Positions 1-8,893 are shown, numbered from the stretch's first letter. The stretch is DNA of 45,860 nucleotides from an uncultured Lachnospiraceae bacterium (GCA_947588995.1 CANPZI010000021.1:1-45860), one strand, 5' to 3'. A program made the numbers and translations. Notes: generated from the letters alone by a model not told the origin.

Positions 1-1
1 C

Positions 2-1360
2 GGCAGCAGTGCCACGGCGAGTCAGGAGAACACAGGCAGCGGGAATACGACGAGTCAGGGAAGCACAGGCAGCAGCGATACGACAAGCCTGGAGAGCGGC
101 GGCGGCAGTGCGGCGGGCCGGAACAGTACGGACGGCGCGGACAACGGTACGCCGGACAGCGGAAACGGGGCTGTAAACGGCGGGGAGAGTGTTCAGAACA
201 ATCCGAACGGCAGCGGCTCTGCGGGCCGTATAGAGCGGCGCGAGAGTAACCATACTGCACTGCTGGCTGATGCGGATGTCGCGGAGGACAGCGGCGTTCA
301 GGCGGACGGAGAAGAGAATGAGGAATTCTATGAGAGGCCGTCCGTGACGATGGATTTGGCGGATGTCTCTATTCTGACGGACGAGATGCTGCAGATGGCA
401 AAAGAGCAGAATGTCGATCTGCTGCTGCGCATGAACGACCGCGCCGTATGGCATGTGAATGTCGGCAGCGTGCAGGGCAGCTTCGACGATATGGATATGG
501 CGGTTTTGTTTAAGAGAGGCGTCATTCCGCAGGAACTGCTTGCAAGGTTTGCAGGCGGCAGTGAATATCTGGAGTTCAGTCTCGCCCATGACGGGGCGTT
601 CGGCTTCGGCGCGCAGCTGGAGATTTTGCTGGATCCCGCAGACTGCGGTCGGTATGCGAATCTGTTTTATTATGATGCGGAGGCAGGTGCGCTGGAATTT
701 ATCTGCGCCAGCGTCATCGACGAGAACGGTTATGCCGTCTTTGACATGGAACATGCCTCGGACTATGTCATTATTGTGAGCGATCAGCCGATGACTGACG
801 GCGCGGCGGAGGATGAAGCGAGCGATGCGCCGGATGGCGGGTTTGCGTGGGGCAGGGTGCTGCTTGCAGCAGCGATTGCCGTAGTGGCTGCCGCATTGGC
901 GGCGGGCGGATACTTCCTATACAAATTGCGCCGGGAGGAAGACGAGGAAGAAGACGGTGATGATGAAGATGATGAAGAAGATGAGGATGACGGAGAGGCA
1001 GATGATGGCGCGGATCTTGAAGAAATCAGCGTAGATGCCGGAAAGCAAAGGCAGGCGGCGGTTGAAACATACACATCCGCGAAATCGGAGCGGCGACCCG
1101 CGCAGAGAGAGCAGGAGGAGAAAATACAGGATATTGTAGCGGATGAGGAATCGCGGCCGGACATACAGAACGAGGAGGACGACTGGATCGGGGATGAGGA
1201 CTGGCATGAGTCGGAGCCGGAGCAGAGGGAGGATGTATACGCGGACGATCACGCCGAGGACGACTGGATCGACGATGACGAGTGGGATATAGCCAATGAC
1301 TGGATGGACGACGACGAGTGGGAGAGGAAAGGGGAAGCGGGAAAGAAAACAGGCGAATAA
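2..1360 (+). CDS. Surface protein, 5'-truncated: repetitive linker, globular domain, one membrane segment, acidic cytoplasmic tail
   Basis: The frame is open from the first complete codon, so the gene begins outside the window. The visible 452 residues start with a Ser/Thr/Gly/Asn-rich linker (about residues 1-80) built partly of 11-residue repeats. A globular stretch follows (about 115-260); its end (ENGYAVFDMEHASDYVIIVS) resembles a domain I associate with clostridial surface and dockerin-type proteins (recollection, not searched). A hydrophobic Ala-rich helix (about residues 282-302) ends in KLRR, so the tail should be cytoplasmic. The tail is dominated by Asp/Glu and carries three copies of a motif of the form (D/N)DW(I/M)xD(D/E)xW between about 1177 and 1323. 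There is no LPXTG motif; anchoring would be by the membrane helix. Function unknown; the upstream part probably holds the ligand-binding domains. The next promoter begins 5 bases after the stop. Confidence 0.75.
   Translation, partial: GSSATASQENTGSGNTTSQGSTGSSDTTSLESGGGSAAGRNSTDGADNGTPDSGNGAVNGGESVQNNPNGSGSAGRIERRESNHTALLADADVAEDSGVQADGEENEEFYERPSVTMDLADVSILTDEMLQMAKEQNVDLLLRMNDRAVWHVNVGSVQGSFDDMDMAVLFKRGVIPQELLARFAGGSEYLEFSLAHDGAFGFGAQLEILLDPADCGRYANLFYYDAEAGALEFICASVIDENGYAVFDMEHASDYVIIVSDQPMTDGAAEDEASDAPDGGFAWGRVLLAAAIAVVAAALAAGGYFLYKLRREEDEEEDGDDEDDEEDEDDGEADDGADLEEISVDAGKQRQAAVETYTSAKSERRPAQREQEEKIQDIVADEESRPDIQNEEDDWIGDEDWHESEPEQREDVYADDHAEDDWIDDDEWDIANDWMDDDEWERKGEAGKKTGE
19..84 (+). 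repeat. Two 33-bp tandem repeats within the surface-protein linker
   Basis: Bases 19-51 and 52-84 are adjacent 33-base units with the same frame and few differences. They encode SQENTGSGNTT and SQGSTGSSDTT. The bases before position 19 look like the end of another copy, so the array probably extends upstream of the window. Confidence 0.75.
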
Positions 1361-1364
1361 CCTC

Positions 1365-1394
1365 TTGACAAGCGCAATTTATCCCCACTATAAT
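1365..1394 (+). promoter_or_regulatory. Sigma-A-type promoter of the ileS T-box transcript
   Basis: A perfect -35 TTGACA (1365-1370) is followed after 18 bases by a perfect -10 TATAAT (1389-1394). Transcription should start near 1401, at the 5' end of the T-box leader. Confidence 0.85.
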
Positions 1395-1401
1395 AAAGCG
1401 G

Positions 1402-1732
1402 TATCCTGAATGAAGTACAGACGTTGAGGAAGACAGTAGCCGATTTTCAAAAGGCGCAGCGAGCCGGTGAGGGTGGAAGACCGGTGCGAGTAGGAAATCG
1501 GGGAAGATCACTTCGGAGTTTCGGACTGAACCTCTCGTGTGGGCGTGCGTGCCTGCGCGGAGCAGTAGGGAATGACGGTATCCCGCCGTTATCGGGAAAC
1601 GTATTGACCGCGGCCGGGATTTTCACAGAGAGTGCAGCAGGTTCTGTGAACGCCGGAAAACGGATCTGTATGTCGTAACGGGTGGTAACCGAGAATTTTT
1701 GACCTCGTCCTTTTACGGGCGGGGTCTTTTTT
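1402..1732 (+). promoter_or_regulatory. T-box riboswitch (isoleucine) upstream of ileS
   Basis: The roughly 420-base untranslated region before ileS has T-box hallmarks. A Stem I region carries GAGCCGG and GACCGGTGCGAG-type apical elements (about 1460-1490). A specifier loop with an AUC codon (1507-1509, inside GAAGATCACTTC) matches isoleucine. The T-box sequence AACGGGTGGTAACCGAG (1677-1693) is followed by an intrinsic terminator. Known mechanism of the family: uncharged tRNA pairs with the specifier and the T-box bulge, stabilises the antiterminator and lets ileS be transcribed when isoleucine is short. The AUC assignment comes from position in the fold and agreement with the gene; I did not compute the fold. 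Confidence 0.88.
1701..1732 (+). terminator. Intrinsic terminator of the ileS T-box
   Basis: GACCTCGTCC and GGGCGGGGTC form a ten-pair stem with a TTTTAC loop and GU pairs, followed by six T residues. It competes with the antiterminator that includes the T-box sequence just upstream. Confidence 0.85.
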
Positions 1733-1733
1733 A

Positions 1734-1768
1734 TACAATAGGGAATTCTTTCGTCATTTCCTATTGTA
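1734..1768. repeat. Inverted repeat after the T-box terminator (AATAGGAAAT family, long form)
   Basis: TACAATAGGGAAT (1734-1746) pairs with ATTTCCTATTGTA (1756-1768) over 13 positions with one GU, around a 9-base loop. Shorter relatives lie at 7684-7702 and 36975-36999, also directly after intrinsic terminators. Confidence 0.6.
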
Positions 1769-1820
1769 CAAAAAGTCCTCCGGGCAATATGCAGTGATTC
1801 ACAGGGAAGGAGAAAAAAGT

Positions 1821-4800
1821 ATGTATCAGAAAGTTGACACAAACCTGAATTTTGTGGACAGAGAGAAAGAAGTGTGCAGGTTCTGGAAAGACAACAATAT
1901 TTTCCAGAAAAGCATGGACTCCCGCAAAGAGGGAGAAACTTACACTTTCTATGACGGACCGCCGACGGCCAACGGTAAGCCGCACATCGGCCATGTGCTG
2001 ACCCGCGTCATCAAGGATATGATTCCCAGATACCGCACCATGAAAGGCTATATGGTGCCGCGCAAGGCCGGCTGGGACACGCACGGACTTCCGGTAGAAC
2101 TGGAGGTGGAGAAACTGCTCGGCCTGGACGGCAAGGAGCAGATCGAAGAGTACGGCTTAGCCCCGTTTATTGACAAGTGTAAAGAATCCGTCTGGAAATA
2201 CAAGGGCATGTGGGAGGATTTCTCCAATACGGTAGGTTTCTGGGCGGACATGGATGATCCCTATGTCACCTACCACGACGATTTTATCGAGTCCGAGTGG
2301 TGGGCGCTGAAGCAGATCTGGGACAAAGGCCTCCTGTACAAGGGTTTCAAGATTGTGCCTTACTGCCCGCGCTGCGGTACGCCGCTGTCCTCCCATGAGG
2401 TGGCGCAGGGCTACAAGGCGGTGAAAGAGCGCTCCGCGGTGGTGCGCTTTAAGGCTGTGGGCGAGGACGCGTACTTCCTCGCGTGGACGACGACGCCCTG
2501 GACGCTGCCCTCCAACGTGGCGCTCTGCGTGAACCCGAACGAGGCTTATGTGAAAGTCAAAGCGGCGGATGGCCGTACTTATTATATGGCCGAGGCGCTT
2601 CTGGACAATGTGCTCGGCAAACTGGCGGCGGACGGCAGTCCCGCCTATGAGGTGCTGGAGACTTATGTCGGCACGGATCTGGAGTACAGAGAATATGAGC
2701 CGCTCTTTTCCTGCGCGGGCGAGGAGGCGGCCAGACAGCACAAGAAAGCGCACTATGTCACCTGCGATACCTACGTTACGATGACGGACGGTACCGGCAT
2801 TGTCCATATCGCGCCGGCTTTCGGTGAGGACGACGCCAACGTAGGGCGAAAGTATGATCTGCCGTTGGTACAGTTCGTCAATGAAAAAGGTGAGATGACG
2901 GAGGAGACGGCCTATGCGGGGATGTTTGTCAAGAAAGCAGACCCTGAGATTCTGAAAGACCTGGACAAGGAGGGCAAGCTGTTTGACGCGCCCAGGTTCG
3001 AGCACGACTATCCGTTCTGCTGGCGCTGCGACACACCGCTCATCTATTATGCGCGCGAGTCCTGGTTCATCCGGATGACGGCGGTGCGTGACGATCTGGT
3101 GCGCAATAACAAGACGGTCAACTGGATCCCTGAATCCATCGGCGAGGGACGCTTCGGCAACTGGCTGGAGAATATCCAGGACTGGGGCATCTCCCGCAAC
3201 CGTTACTGGGGCACGCCGCTCAATATCTGGGAGTGTGAATCGTGCGGGCATATGCTGTCCGTCGGCTCCCGCGAGGAGCTGGAGAAATACTCCGGCGACC
3301 CGAAAGCGAAGACGGTGGAGCTCCACCGCCCGTACATCGACGAGATCACGATCACCTGTCCGGACTGCGGCAAGACGATGAAGCGCGTGCCGGAGGTGAT
3401 CGACTGCTGGTTCGACTCCGGCGCGATGCCTTTTGCGCAGCACCATTATCCGTTCGAGAATCAAGAGCTGTTTGAAAAGCAGTTCCCGGCGCAGTTCATC
3501 TCGGAGGCGGTGGATCAGACGAGAGGCTGGTTCTATTCCCTGATGGCGGAATCGACGCTCCTGTTCAACAAAGCGCCTTTTGAGAATGTCATTGTTCTCG
3601 GTCATGTGCAGGACGAGAACGGACAGAAGATGAGTAAGTCCAAGGGAAACGCGGTGGATCCTTTCGAGGCGCTGGAGACTTACGGCGCAGACGCGATCCG
3701 CTGGTATTTCTATATCAACTCCGCGCCCTGGCTGCCCAACCGTTTCCACGGCAAGGCGGTGCAGGAGGGACAGCGCAAGTTCCTCGGTACGCTGTGGAAC
3801 ACCTATGCGTTCTTTGTGCTGTACGCGAATATCGACAATTTCGACGCGACGAAGTATGCGCTGGAATACGATAAACTGCCTGTCATGGACCGCTGGCTTT
3901 TGTCCAAACTGAACACGGTCGTCAGGGAGGTGGACGACAACTTGGATCACTACAGGATCCCCGAGGCGGCCCGCGCGCTGGACGACTTCGTGGACGAGAT
4001 GAGCAACTGGTACGTGAGACGGAGCCGCGAGCGCTTCTGGGCAAAGGGCATGGAGCAGGACAAGATCAATGCCTACATGACGCTGTATACGGCTCTTGTG
4101 ACGATCTGCAAGTGTGCCGCGCCCATGGTTCCTTTTATGACGGAGGAGATTTATCTGAATCTGGTAAAAAGTATCGACAGCGCCGCGCCGGAGAGTATCC
4201 ATCTGTGCGATTTCCCCGTGGCGGACGAGTCCATGATCGACGCAAAGCTGGAGGCGGACATGGAGGAAGTCCTGAAGATTGTCGTGATGGGACGCGCGGC
4301 CCGCAATGCGGCCAATATCAAGAACCGTCAGCCCATCGGCACCATGTTCGTGAAAGCGGAGAACGTGCTGGACGATTTCTATCAGGAGATCATAAAAGAC
4401 GAGCTGAATGTCAGAAATATCAGTTTTACGGACGATGTGCGGGAATTTACGAGCTACAGCTTCAAACCGCAGCTTCGCACGGTGGGTCCGAAGTATGGCA
4501 GACAGCTGGGCGGCATCCAGAAATATCTGGCCGGCGTGGACGGCAACGCGGCGATGGACGAGCTGCGTGACAAGGGCGCGCTCGTGTTCGATGTGGACGG
4601 CGCCGAAGTGCGTCTTGCCGAGGAGGATCTGCTCATCGATATGGCGCAGAAAGAGGGATATATCTCCGAGGCCGATAACAGTGTGACGGTCGTGCTGGAC
4701 ACGAACCTGACGGAGGAACTGATCGAAGCGGGATTTGTCTACGAGGTCATCAGCAAGATCCAGACGATGCGCAAGGAGGCCGATTTCGAGGTTATGGATC

Positions 4801-4976
4801 ACATCAGAGTCTCCGTGAGCGGCAACGACAGAATCGCGCAGATCGTGAAAAAGAACGAGGCGGCGATCTCCGGCAAGGTGCTGGCGGATGCCATTGTGAC
4901 GGATGCTTCTCTCGCCGTCTCCAAAGAGTGGAACGTCAACGGCGAGACGGTGACAATCGGCGTGGAAAAAGTCTGA
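1821..4976 (+). CDS. ileS: Isoleucyl-tRNA synthetase
   Basis: Charges tRNA-Ile with isoleucine in the cytoplasm, with editing against valine. The 1051-residue protein has the class I signature HIGH at residues 55-58 and KMSKS at 603-607. Zinc-knuckle-like pairs appear as CPRC in the editing-domain region and as CESC and CPDC further on. GWDTHGLPVELEVEK and the C-terminal region without the usual end zinc finger resemble the longer, eukaryote-like IleRS clade common in Clostridia (inference). The start at 1821 is chosen because AAGGAG lies just upstream and MYQKVDTNLNFVDREKEV is a typical N-terminus; an upstream in-frame start at 1764 would fall in the inverted repeat. Expression is controlled by the T-box leader. 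No clear terminator follows the stop. Confidence 0.97.
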   Translation: MYQKVDTNLNFVDREKEVCRFWKDNNIFQKSMDSRKEGETYTFYDGPPTANGKPHIGHVLTRVIKDMIPRYRTMKGYMVPRKAGWDTHGLPVELEVEKLLGLDGKEQIEEYGLAPFIDKCKESVWKYKGMWEDFSNTVGFWADMDDPYVTYHDDFIESEWWALKQIWDKGLLYKGFKIVPYCPRCGTPLSSHEVAQGYKAVKERSAVVRFKAVGEDAYFLAWTTTPWTLPSNVALCVNPNEAYVKVKAADGRTYYMAEALLDNVLGKLAADGSPAYEVLETYVGTDLEYREYEPLFSCAGEEAARQHKKAHYVTCDTYVTMTDGTGIVHIAPAFGEDDANVGRKYDLPLVQFVNEKGEMTEETAYAGMFVKKADPEILKDLDKEGKLFDAPRFEHDYPFCWRCDTPLIYYARESWFIRMTAVRDDLVRNNKTVNWIPESIGEGRFGNWLENIQDWGISRNRYWGTPLNIWECESCGHMLSVGSREELEKYSGDPKAKTVELHRPYIDEITITCPDCGKTMKRVPEVIDCWFDSGAMPFAQHHYPFENQELFEKQFPAQFISEAVDQTRGWFYSLMAESTLLFNKAPFENVIVLGHVQDENGQKMSKSKGNAVDPFEALETYGADAIRWYFYINSAPWLPNRFHGKAVQEGQRKFLGTLWNTYAFFVLYANIDNFDATKYALEYDKLPVMDRWLLSKLNTVVREVDDNLDHYRIPEAARALDDFVDEMSNWYVRRSRERFWAKGMEQDKINAYMTLYTALVTICKCAAPMVPFMTEEIYLNLVKSIDSAAPESIHLCDFPVADESMIDAKLEADMEEVLKIVVMGRAARNAANIKNRQPIGTMFVKAENVLDDFYQEIIKDELNVRNISFTDDVREFTSYSFKPQLRTVGPKYGRQLGGIQKYLAGVDGNAAMDELRDKGALVFDVDGAEVRLAEEDLLIDMAQKEGYISEADNSVTVVLDTNLTEELIEAGFVYEVISKIQTMRKEADFEVMDHIRVSVSGNDRIAQIVKKNEAAISGKVLADAIVTDASLAVSKEWNVNGETVTIGVEKV

Positions 4977-5057
4977 CTTTATAAGAAAATACAAAAAAAC
5001 GGCATATCCGACAACAATTTAAGCACATTGCTTATAGCCAAAACTGTAAATACCATA

Positions 5058-5063
5058 TATAAT
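5058..5063 (+). promoter_or_regulatory. Possible -10 element before glycogen phosphorylase
   Basis: A TATAAT hexamer lies 57 bases before the glgP start in an AT-rich stretch. No good -35 is present at normal spacing (TTGCTT at 5028 is 24 bases away), so this is weak. Confidence 0.3.
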
Positions 5064-5119
5064 AAAATGGAGTTTACGGTTTGCAAGGAACCCCAGATAG
5101 CATACGAGGAGGCACACGA

Positions 5120-7627
5120 ATGGCAAAAAAAGCTGTGACATCAACATTTGATACAGAACTTTTCAAGAGAAGCGTTCTCTACAACGTGAAGACTCTTTAC
5201 CGAAAGACCCTTGAGGAGGCGACGGACCAGCAGATTTTTCAGGCGGTATCCTACGCCATCAAGGACGCGGTTGTCGATCAGTGGCTGACGACCCAGAAAG
5301 AATTTGACAAGCAGGATCCCAAGATGGTGTACTATCTGTCCATGGAATTCCTGATGGGGCGCGCGCTGGGCAACAATATCATCAATCTGCAGGCGTACAA
5401 GGAAGTGCAGAAAGCGCTGGACGAACTCGGCATCGACATCAACGTGGTGGAGGATCAGGAGCCGGATGCCGCGCTGGGCAACGGCGGCCTGGGAAGGCTC
5501 GCGGCCTGCTTCCTCGACTCGCTGGCGACGCTGGGCTATGCGGCGTACGGCTGCGGTATCCGCTATCGTTACGGTATGTTCAAGCAGGAGATCAGGGACG
5601 GTTACCAGGTGGAAGTGCCGGACAACTGGCTCAAAGACGGCAACCCCTTTGAGCTGAGGAGACCGGAGTACACCAAGGAGGTGCGTTTCGGCGGTTACGT
5701 CAATGTCTATGTGGACGAGAACGGCAGGAGCAATTTCCGGCAGGAGGGTTATCAGGCGGTGCGCGCCATCCCCTACGATCTGCCCATCGTCGGCTACGGC
5801 AGCGGCATTGTCAACACGCTGCGCATTTGGGATGCGGAGCCGGTGGAGTGTTTCCAGCTCGACTCCTTTGACAAGGGCGATTACCAGAGGGCGGTGGAGC
5901 AGGAGAACCTTGCGAGAAATATCGTGGAGGTGCTCTATCCCAACGACAACCACTATGCGGGCAAGGAACTGCGCTTAAAACAGCAGTATTTCTTCATCTC
6001 CGCTTCGGTGCAGGAAGCGGTGGCGCGGTATATGCGCAAACACGACGACATCAGGAAATTCTACGAGAAAGTGACGTTCCAGCTGAATGACACGCACCCG
6101 ACCGTGGCGATCGCCGAGCTGATGCGCATCCTGATGGACGAATACTATCTGACCTGGGACGAGGCGTGGGAAGTGACCACCAAGACCTGCGCTTACACGA
6201 ACCACACGATTATGTCAGAGGCGCTGGAGAAATGGCCGATCGAGCTCTTCTCCAGACTGCTGCCCAGAGTATATCAGATCGTGGAGGAGATCAACCGCAG
6301 ATTTGTCGCGCAGATCGAGCAGAAATATCCCGGCAATCAGGAGAAGATCCGCAAGATGGCGATCATCTATGACGGCCAGGTCAAGATGGCGCATCTGGCG
6401 ATTGCGGCCGGCTATTCCGTCAACGGTGTGGCGAGATTACATACGGAGATTCTGAAGAATCAGGAGTTAAAAGATTTCTACGAGATGATGCCGGAGAAGT
6501 TCAACAACAAGACCAACGGCATCACGCAGAGACGTTTCCTGCTGCACGCGAATCCGCTTCTGGCGGACTGGGTAACCGCGCACGTGGGAAGCGACTGGAT
6601 CACCGATCTGCCGAAGATCAACAAACTGAAAATCTATGCCGACGACGAGAAAGCACAGCATGAGTTCATGAACATCAAATATCAGAACAAGGTGCGTCTG
6701 GCAAAGTATATTCTGGAGCACAACGGCATCGAAGTAGACCCCCGCTCCATCTTTGACGTGCAGGTCAAGAGGCTGCATGAGTACAAGAGACAACTCTTAA
6801 ATATCCTGCATGTGATGTACCTGTACAATGAGCTGAAAGAGCATCCGGATATGGACTTCTATCCGCGGACTTTCATCTTCGGCGCGAAAGCGGCGGCGGG
6901 ATACAGGAACGCCAAGCTGACGATCAAGCTGATCAACTCCGTGGCCGATGTGGTCAACAACGATCCGGACATCAACGGCAAGATCAAGGTGGTATTTATC
7001 GAGAACTACCGCGTCTCCAATGCGGAGATTATCTTCGCGGCATCCGATGTGTCGGAGCAGATCTCCACGGCCAGCAAGGAGGCTTCCGGCACGGGCAATA
7101 TGAAGTTCATGCTCAACGGCGCGCTGACGCTCGGCACCATGGACGGCGCGAACGTGGAGATTGTGGAGGAAGTCGGAGAGGAGAATGCGTTTATCTTCGG
7201 TTTGAGCTCCGACGAGGTCATCCGCTATGAGAATTATGGCGGCTACGATCCGACAGAGATTTTCAATAACGACCCCGATGTGCGCAAGGTGCTGATGCAG
7301 CTGATCAACGGCATGTATGCGCCGAACGATCCGGACCTGTTCAGACCGCTGTACAATTCGCTGTTGAATACGCAGAGTACGGCCAAGGCGGACACCTATT
7401 TCATCCTGAAAGATTTCAAGGCCTATGCCCGGGCGCAGGAGAGAGTCGAGGAGGCATACAGAAATGAGAGCGGCTGGGCGAGAAGCGCCATCCTCAATGT
7501 GGCCTGCTCCGGCAAGTTTACCTCCGACAGAACCATTCAGGAGTACGTGGATGAGATCTGGAAACTCGACAAGGTCGTGATCCCGAAAACGCCTGTTGTG
7601 AGCGAGAAGAAGACGACGGGCAAATAG
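5120..7627 (+). CDS. glgP: Glycogen/starch/alpha-glucan phosphorylase
   Basis: Phosphorolyses alpha-1,4-glucans to glucose-1-phosphate using pyridoxal phosphate; mobilises stored glycogen or imported maltodextrin. The 835-residue length is normal for the GT35 family. The PLP-lysine motif (EASGTGNMKFMLNGALTLG, coding near 7081-7134) is intact, as are ALGNGGLGRLAACFLDS and the loop around KTNGITQRR. The start at 5120 (MAKKAVTSTF) is chosen for the strong GAGGAGG eight bases upstream; an in-frame start at 5081 has no such site. The gene stands alone: no other glycogen genes lie in the window. A clear terminator follows at 7641. Confidence 0.96.
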   Translation: MAKKAVTSTFDTELFKRSVLYNVKTLYRKTLEEATDQQIFQAVSYAIKDAVVDQWLTTQKEFDKQDPKMVYYLSMEFLMGRALGNNIINLQAYKEVQKALDELGIDINVVEDQEPDAALGNGGLGRLAACFLDSLATLGYAAYGCGIRYRYGMFKQEIRDGYQVEVPDNWLKDGNPFELRRPEYTKEVRFGGYVNVYVDENGRSNFRQEGYQAVRAIPYDLPIVGYGSGIVNTLRIWDAEPVECFQLDSFDKGDYQRAVEQENLARNIVEVLYPNDNHYAGKELRLKQQYFFISASVQEAVARYMRKHDDIRKFYEKVTFQLNDTHPTVAIAELMRILMDEYYLTWDEAWEVTTKTCAYTNHTIMSEALEKWPIELFSRLLPRVYQIVEEINRRFVAQIEQKYPGNQEKIRKMAIIYDGQVKMAHLAIAAGYSVNGVARLHTEILKNQELKDFYEMMPEKFNNKTNGITQRRFLLHANPLLADWVTAHVGSDWITDLPKINKLKIYADDEKAQHEFMNIKYQNKVRLAKYILEHNGIEVDPRSIFDVQVKRLHEYKRQLLNILHVMYLYNELKEHPDMDFYPRTFIFGAKAAAGYRNAKLTIKLINSVADVVNNDPDINGKIKVVFIENYRVSNAEIIFAASDVSEQISTASKEASGTGNMKFMLNGALTLGTMDGANVEIVEEVGEENAFIFGLSSDEVIRYENYGGYDPTEIFNNDPDVRKVLMQLINGMYAPNDPDLFRPLYNSLLNTQSTAKADTYFILKDFKAYARAQERVEEAYRNESGWARSAILNVACSGKFTSDRTIQEYVDEIWKLDKVVIPKTPVVSEKKTTGK

Positions 7628-7640
7628 AAAATGATGACAA

Positions 7641-7669
7641 GGCTGTTGTCCGGCGGGCAGCAGCCTTTT
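7641..7669 (+). terminator. Intrinsic terminator after glgP
   Basis: GGCTGTTGTCC and GGGCAGCAGCC form an eleven-pair stem with GU pairs and a three-base loop, followed by TTTT. Confidence 0.8.
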
Positions 7670-7683
7670 CTTACGCGGGCAAT

Positions 7684-7702
7684 TAGGAAATTCTATTTTA
7701 TG
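7684..7702. repeat. 19-bp intergenic repeat TAGGAAATTCTATTTTATG, copy 2
   Basis: Identical over 19 bases to 36981-36999, and like that copy it sits just downstream of an intrinsic terminator. A GCGGGCAAT nonamer flanks both copies, before this one (7675-7683) and after the other (36999-37007). Confidence 0.65.
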
Positions 7703-7725
7703 GGGAACCAGGGGAAAGATTCGGT

Positions 7726-8751
7726 GTGACAGACGGGAAATATATGGAAAATGACCTGACGGATCTGCAGGTGCAAAAGCGGGATATCGACCGCATTGCC
7801 GGACAGATTCTGCCGTATTACGATGATGTTTTCGGTGTGGACTGCACGGTGGAGAAACTGTATTTTTCGGAGAACAGAACCTGTCTGGTGCGGGACGGAA
7901 GCGGTCTGATACGGGCCGTTTTGCGGCTGAGCAGGCCGCATTACCACACGCGGAAGGAATTGGAGGCTGAGGCGGCATGGCTGCGCCGGCTGCGGGAGGA
8001 CACGCCGCTGATTCTGCGTGAGCCGGTTGCTGGTGCGGACGGGACATGTATTCATGAAGCGTTCGACGAGGAGGGTGGGACCGTCTACGGCACGATGTTT
8101 TCTTACCTGACAGGTACGCCGTTAGAAAATCTGCCCCTGTCGGCACAGTGTACGTGGTTTGAGCGGATCGGGGAGGCGGCTGCCGTGCTGCACGCCCATG
8201 TGCGGGGCTGGGAAGATTCCCGCGGGCTGCCGCGTCTTTGCTGGGACTATGAGAACACGCTGGGCACACATGCCCTCTGGGGCAACTGGCGGCGTGTGCC
8301 GGGGCTTGCGCAGGATGACCGTCTCGTGCTGGAGAGAGCGGACAGGGAGATTCGGGACAGGCTTGCGGCATATGGGGCCACGGAGGAGAACTACGGGCTG
8401 ATTCACAGCGATCTACGTGGTGCCAATCTGCTGACGGAGGGCGGGAGGCTGAAGATTATCGATTTTGACGACTGCGGCTATGGCTGGTTTATGCAGGATC
8501 TGGCGGGTTCGCTGAGTTTCGTGGAGACGGATCCTGGTGTGCCGCGTCTGGCTGAGGCGTGGCTGACAGGTTATCGGCGAAAGGCTTCGCCGCGGCAGCA
8601 GGACATGGAGATGATTCCCACGTTCATTATGATGCGCCGGCTGCAGCTGACGGCCTGGCTGACAAGCCGGCATGCTTCCGACGCCGCGCGCGGCTTTGGC
8701 GGGGATTTTGCGGCGGGAACCGTGGCGCTGGCAAAACGGTATCTGCAATAG
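7726..8751 (+). CDS. Phosphotransferase-family protein (APH/choline-kinase fold)
   Basis: A 341-residue protein with the catalytic loop of the aminoglycoside phosphotransferase/homoserine kinase-type fold. The motif is GLIHSDLRGANLL (HxDxxxxN, coding about 8398-8436), followed by the metal-binding IIDFDDCGYG. The N-terminal half would form the nucleotide-binding lobe. Substrate is not evident: relatives act on sugars, amino-alcohols or spore-coat-linked targets (CotS group), so a resistance role should not be assumed. The GTG start at 7726 is chosen because GGGGAAAG lies eight bases upstream; the in-frame ATG at 7744 has no good ribosome site. It is isolated between the glgP terminator and a new promoter at 8770. 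Confidence 0.8.
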   Translation: MTDGKYMENDLTDLQVQKRDIDRIAGQILPYYDDVFGVDCTVEKLYFSENRTCLVRDGSGLIRAVLRLSRPHYHTRKELEAEAAWLRRLREDTPLILREPVAGADGTCIHEAFDEEGGTVYGTMFSYLTGTPLENLPLSAQCTWFERIGEAAAVLHAHVRGWEDSRGLPRLCWDYENTLGTHALWGNWRRVPGLAQDDRLVLERADREIRDRLAAYGATEENYGLIHSDLRGANLLTEGGRLKIIDFDDCGYGWFMQDLAGSLSFVETDPGVPRLAEAWLTGYRRKASPRQQDMEMIPTFIMMRRLQLTAWLTSRHASDAARGFGGDFAAGTVALAKRYLQ

Positions 8752-8769
8752 CAAAAGCGGAAAGCGGTG

Positions 8770-8798
8770 TTGCGCGAAAAACGGATATTGGGTATAAT
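8770..8798 (+). promoter_or_regulatory. Promoter of the aconitase-family hydratase gene
   Basis: TTGCGC (8770-8775), 17 bases, TATAAT (8793-8798). The leader then contains a short GC hairpin, CCTGCGC/GCGCAGG (8809-8815 and 8822-8828), before the ribosome site at about 8881-8888. Confidence 0.75.
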
Positions 8799-8893
8799 GG
8801 ACGCGAGGCCTGCGCGGGAAAGCGCAGGGCTTCAGTCAGCATGATACATAGAACAGGCACAAACATAAATGATCGGCAAAGAGAGGAGACATT

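Noticed and set aside
2157..4994. A 945-codon open frame on the minus strand across ileS
   Set aside because: It is the antisense shadow of a GC-rich, biased-codon gene; the product is His/Arg/Leu-rich with no family signature, and the plus strand is clearly ileS with both class I motifs.
6797..8371. A long minus-strand frame running across the end of glgP into the phosphotransferase gene
   Set aside because: It crosses a terminator and two real genes on the other strand and has shadow-like composition.
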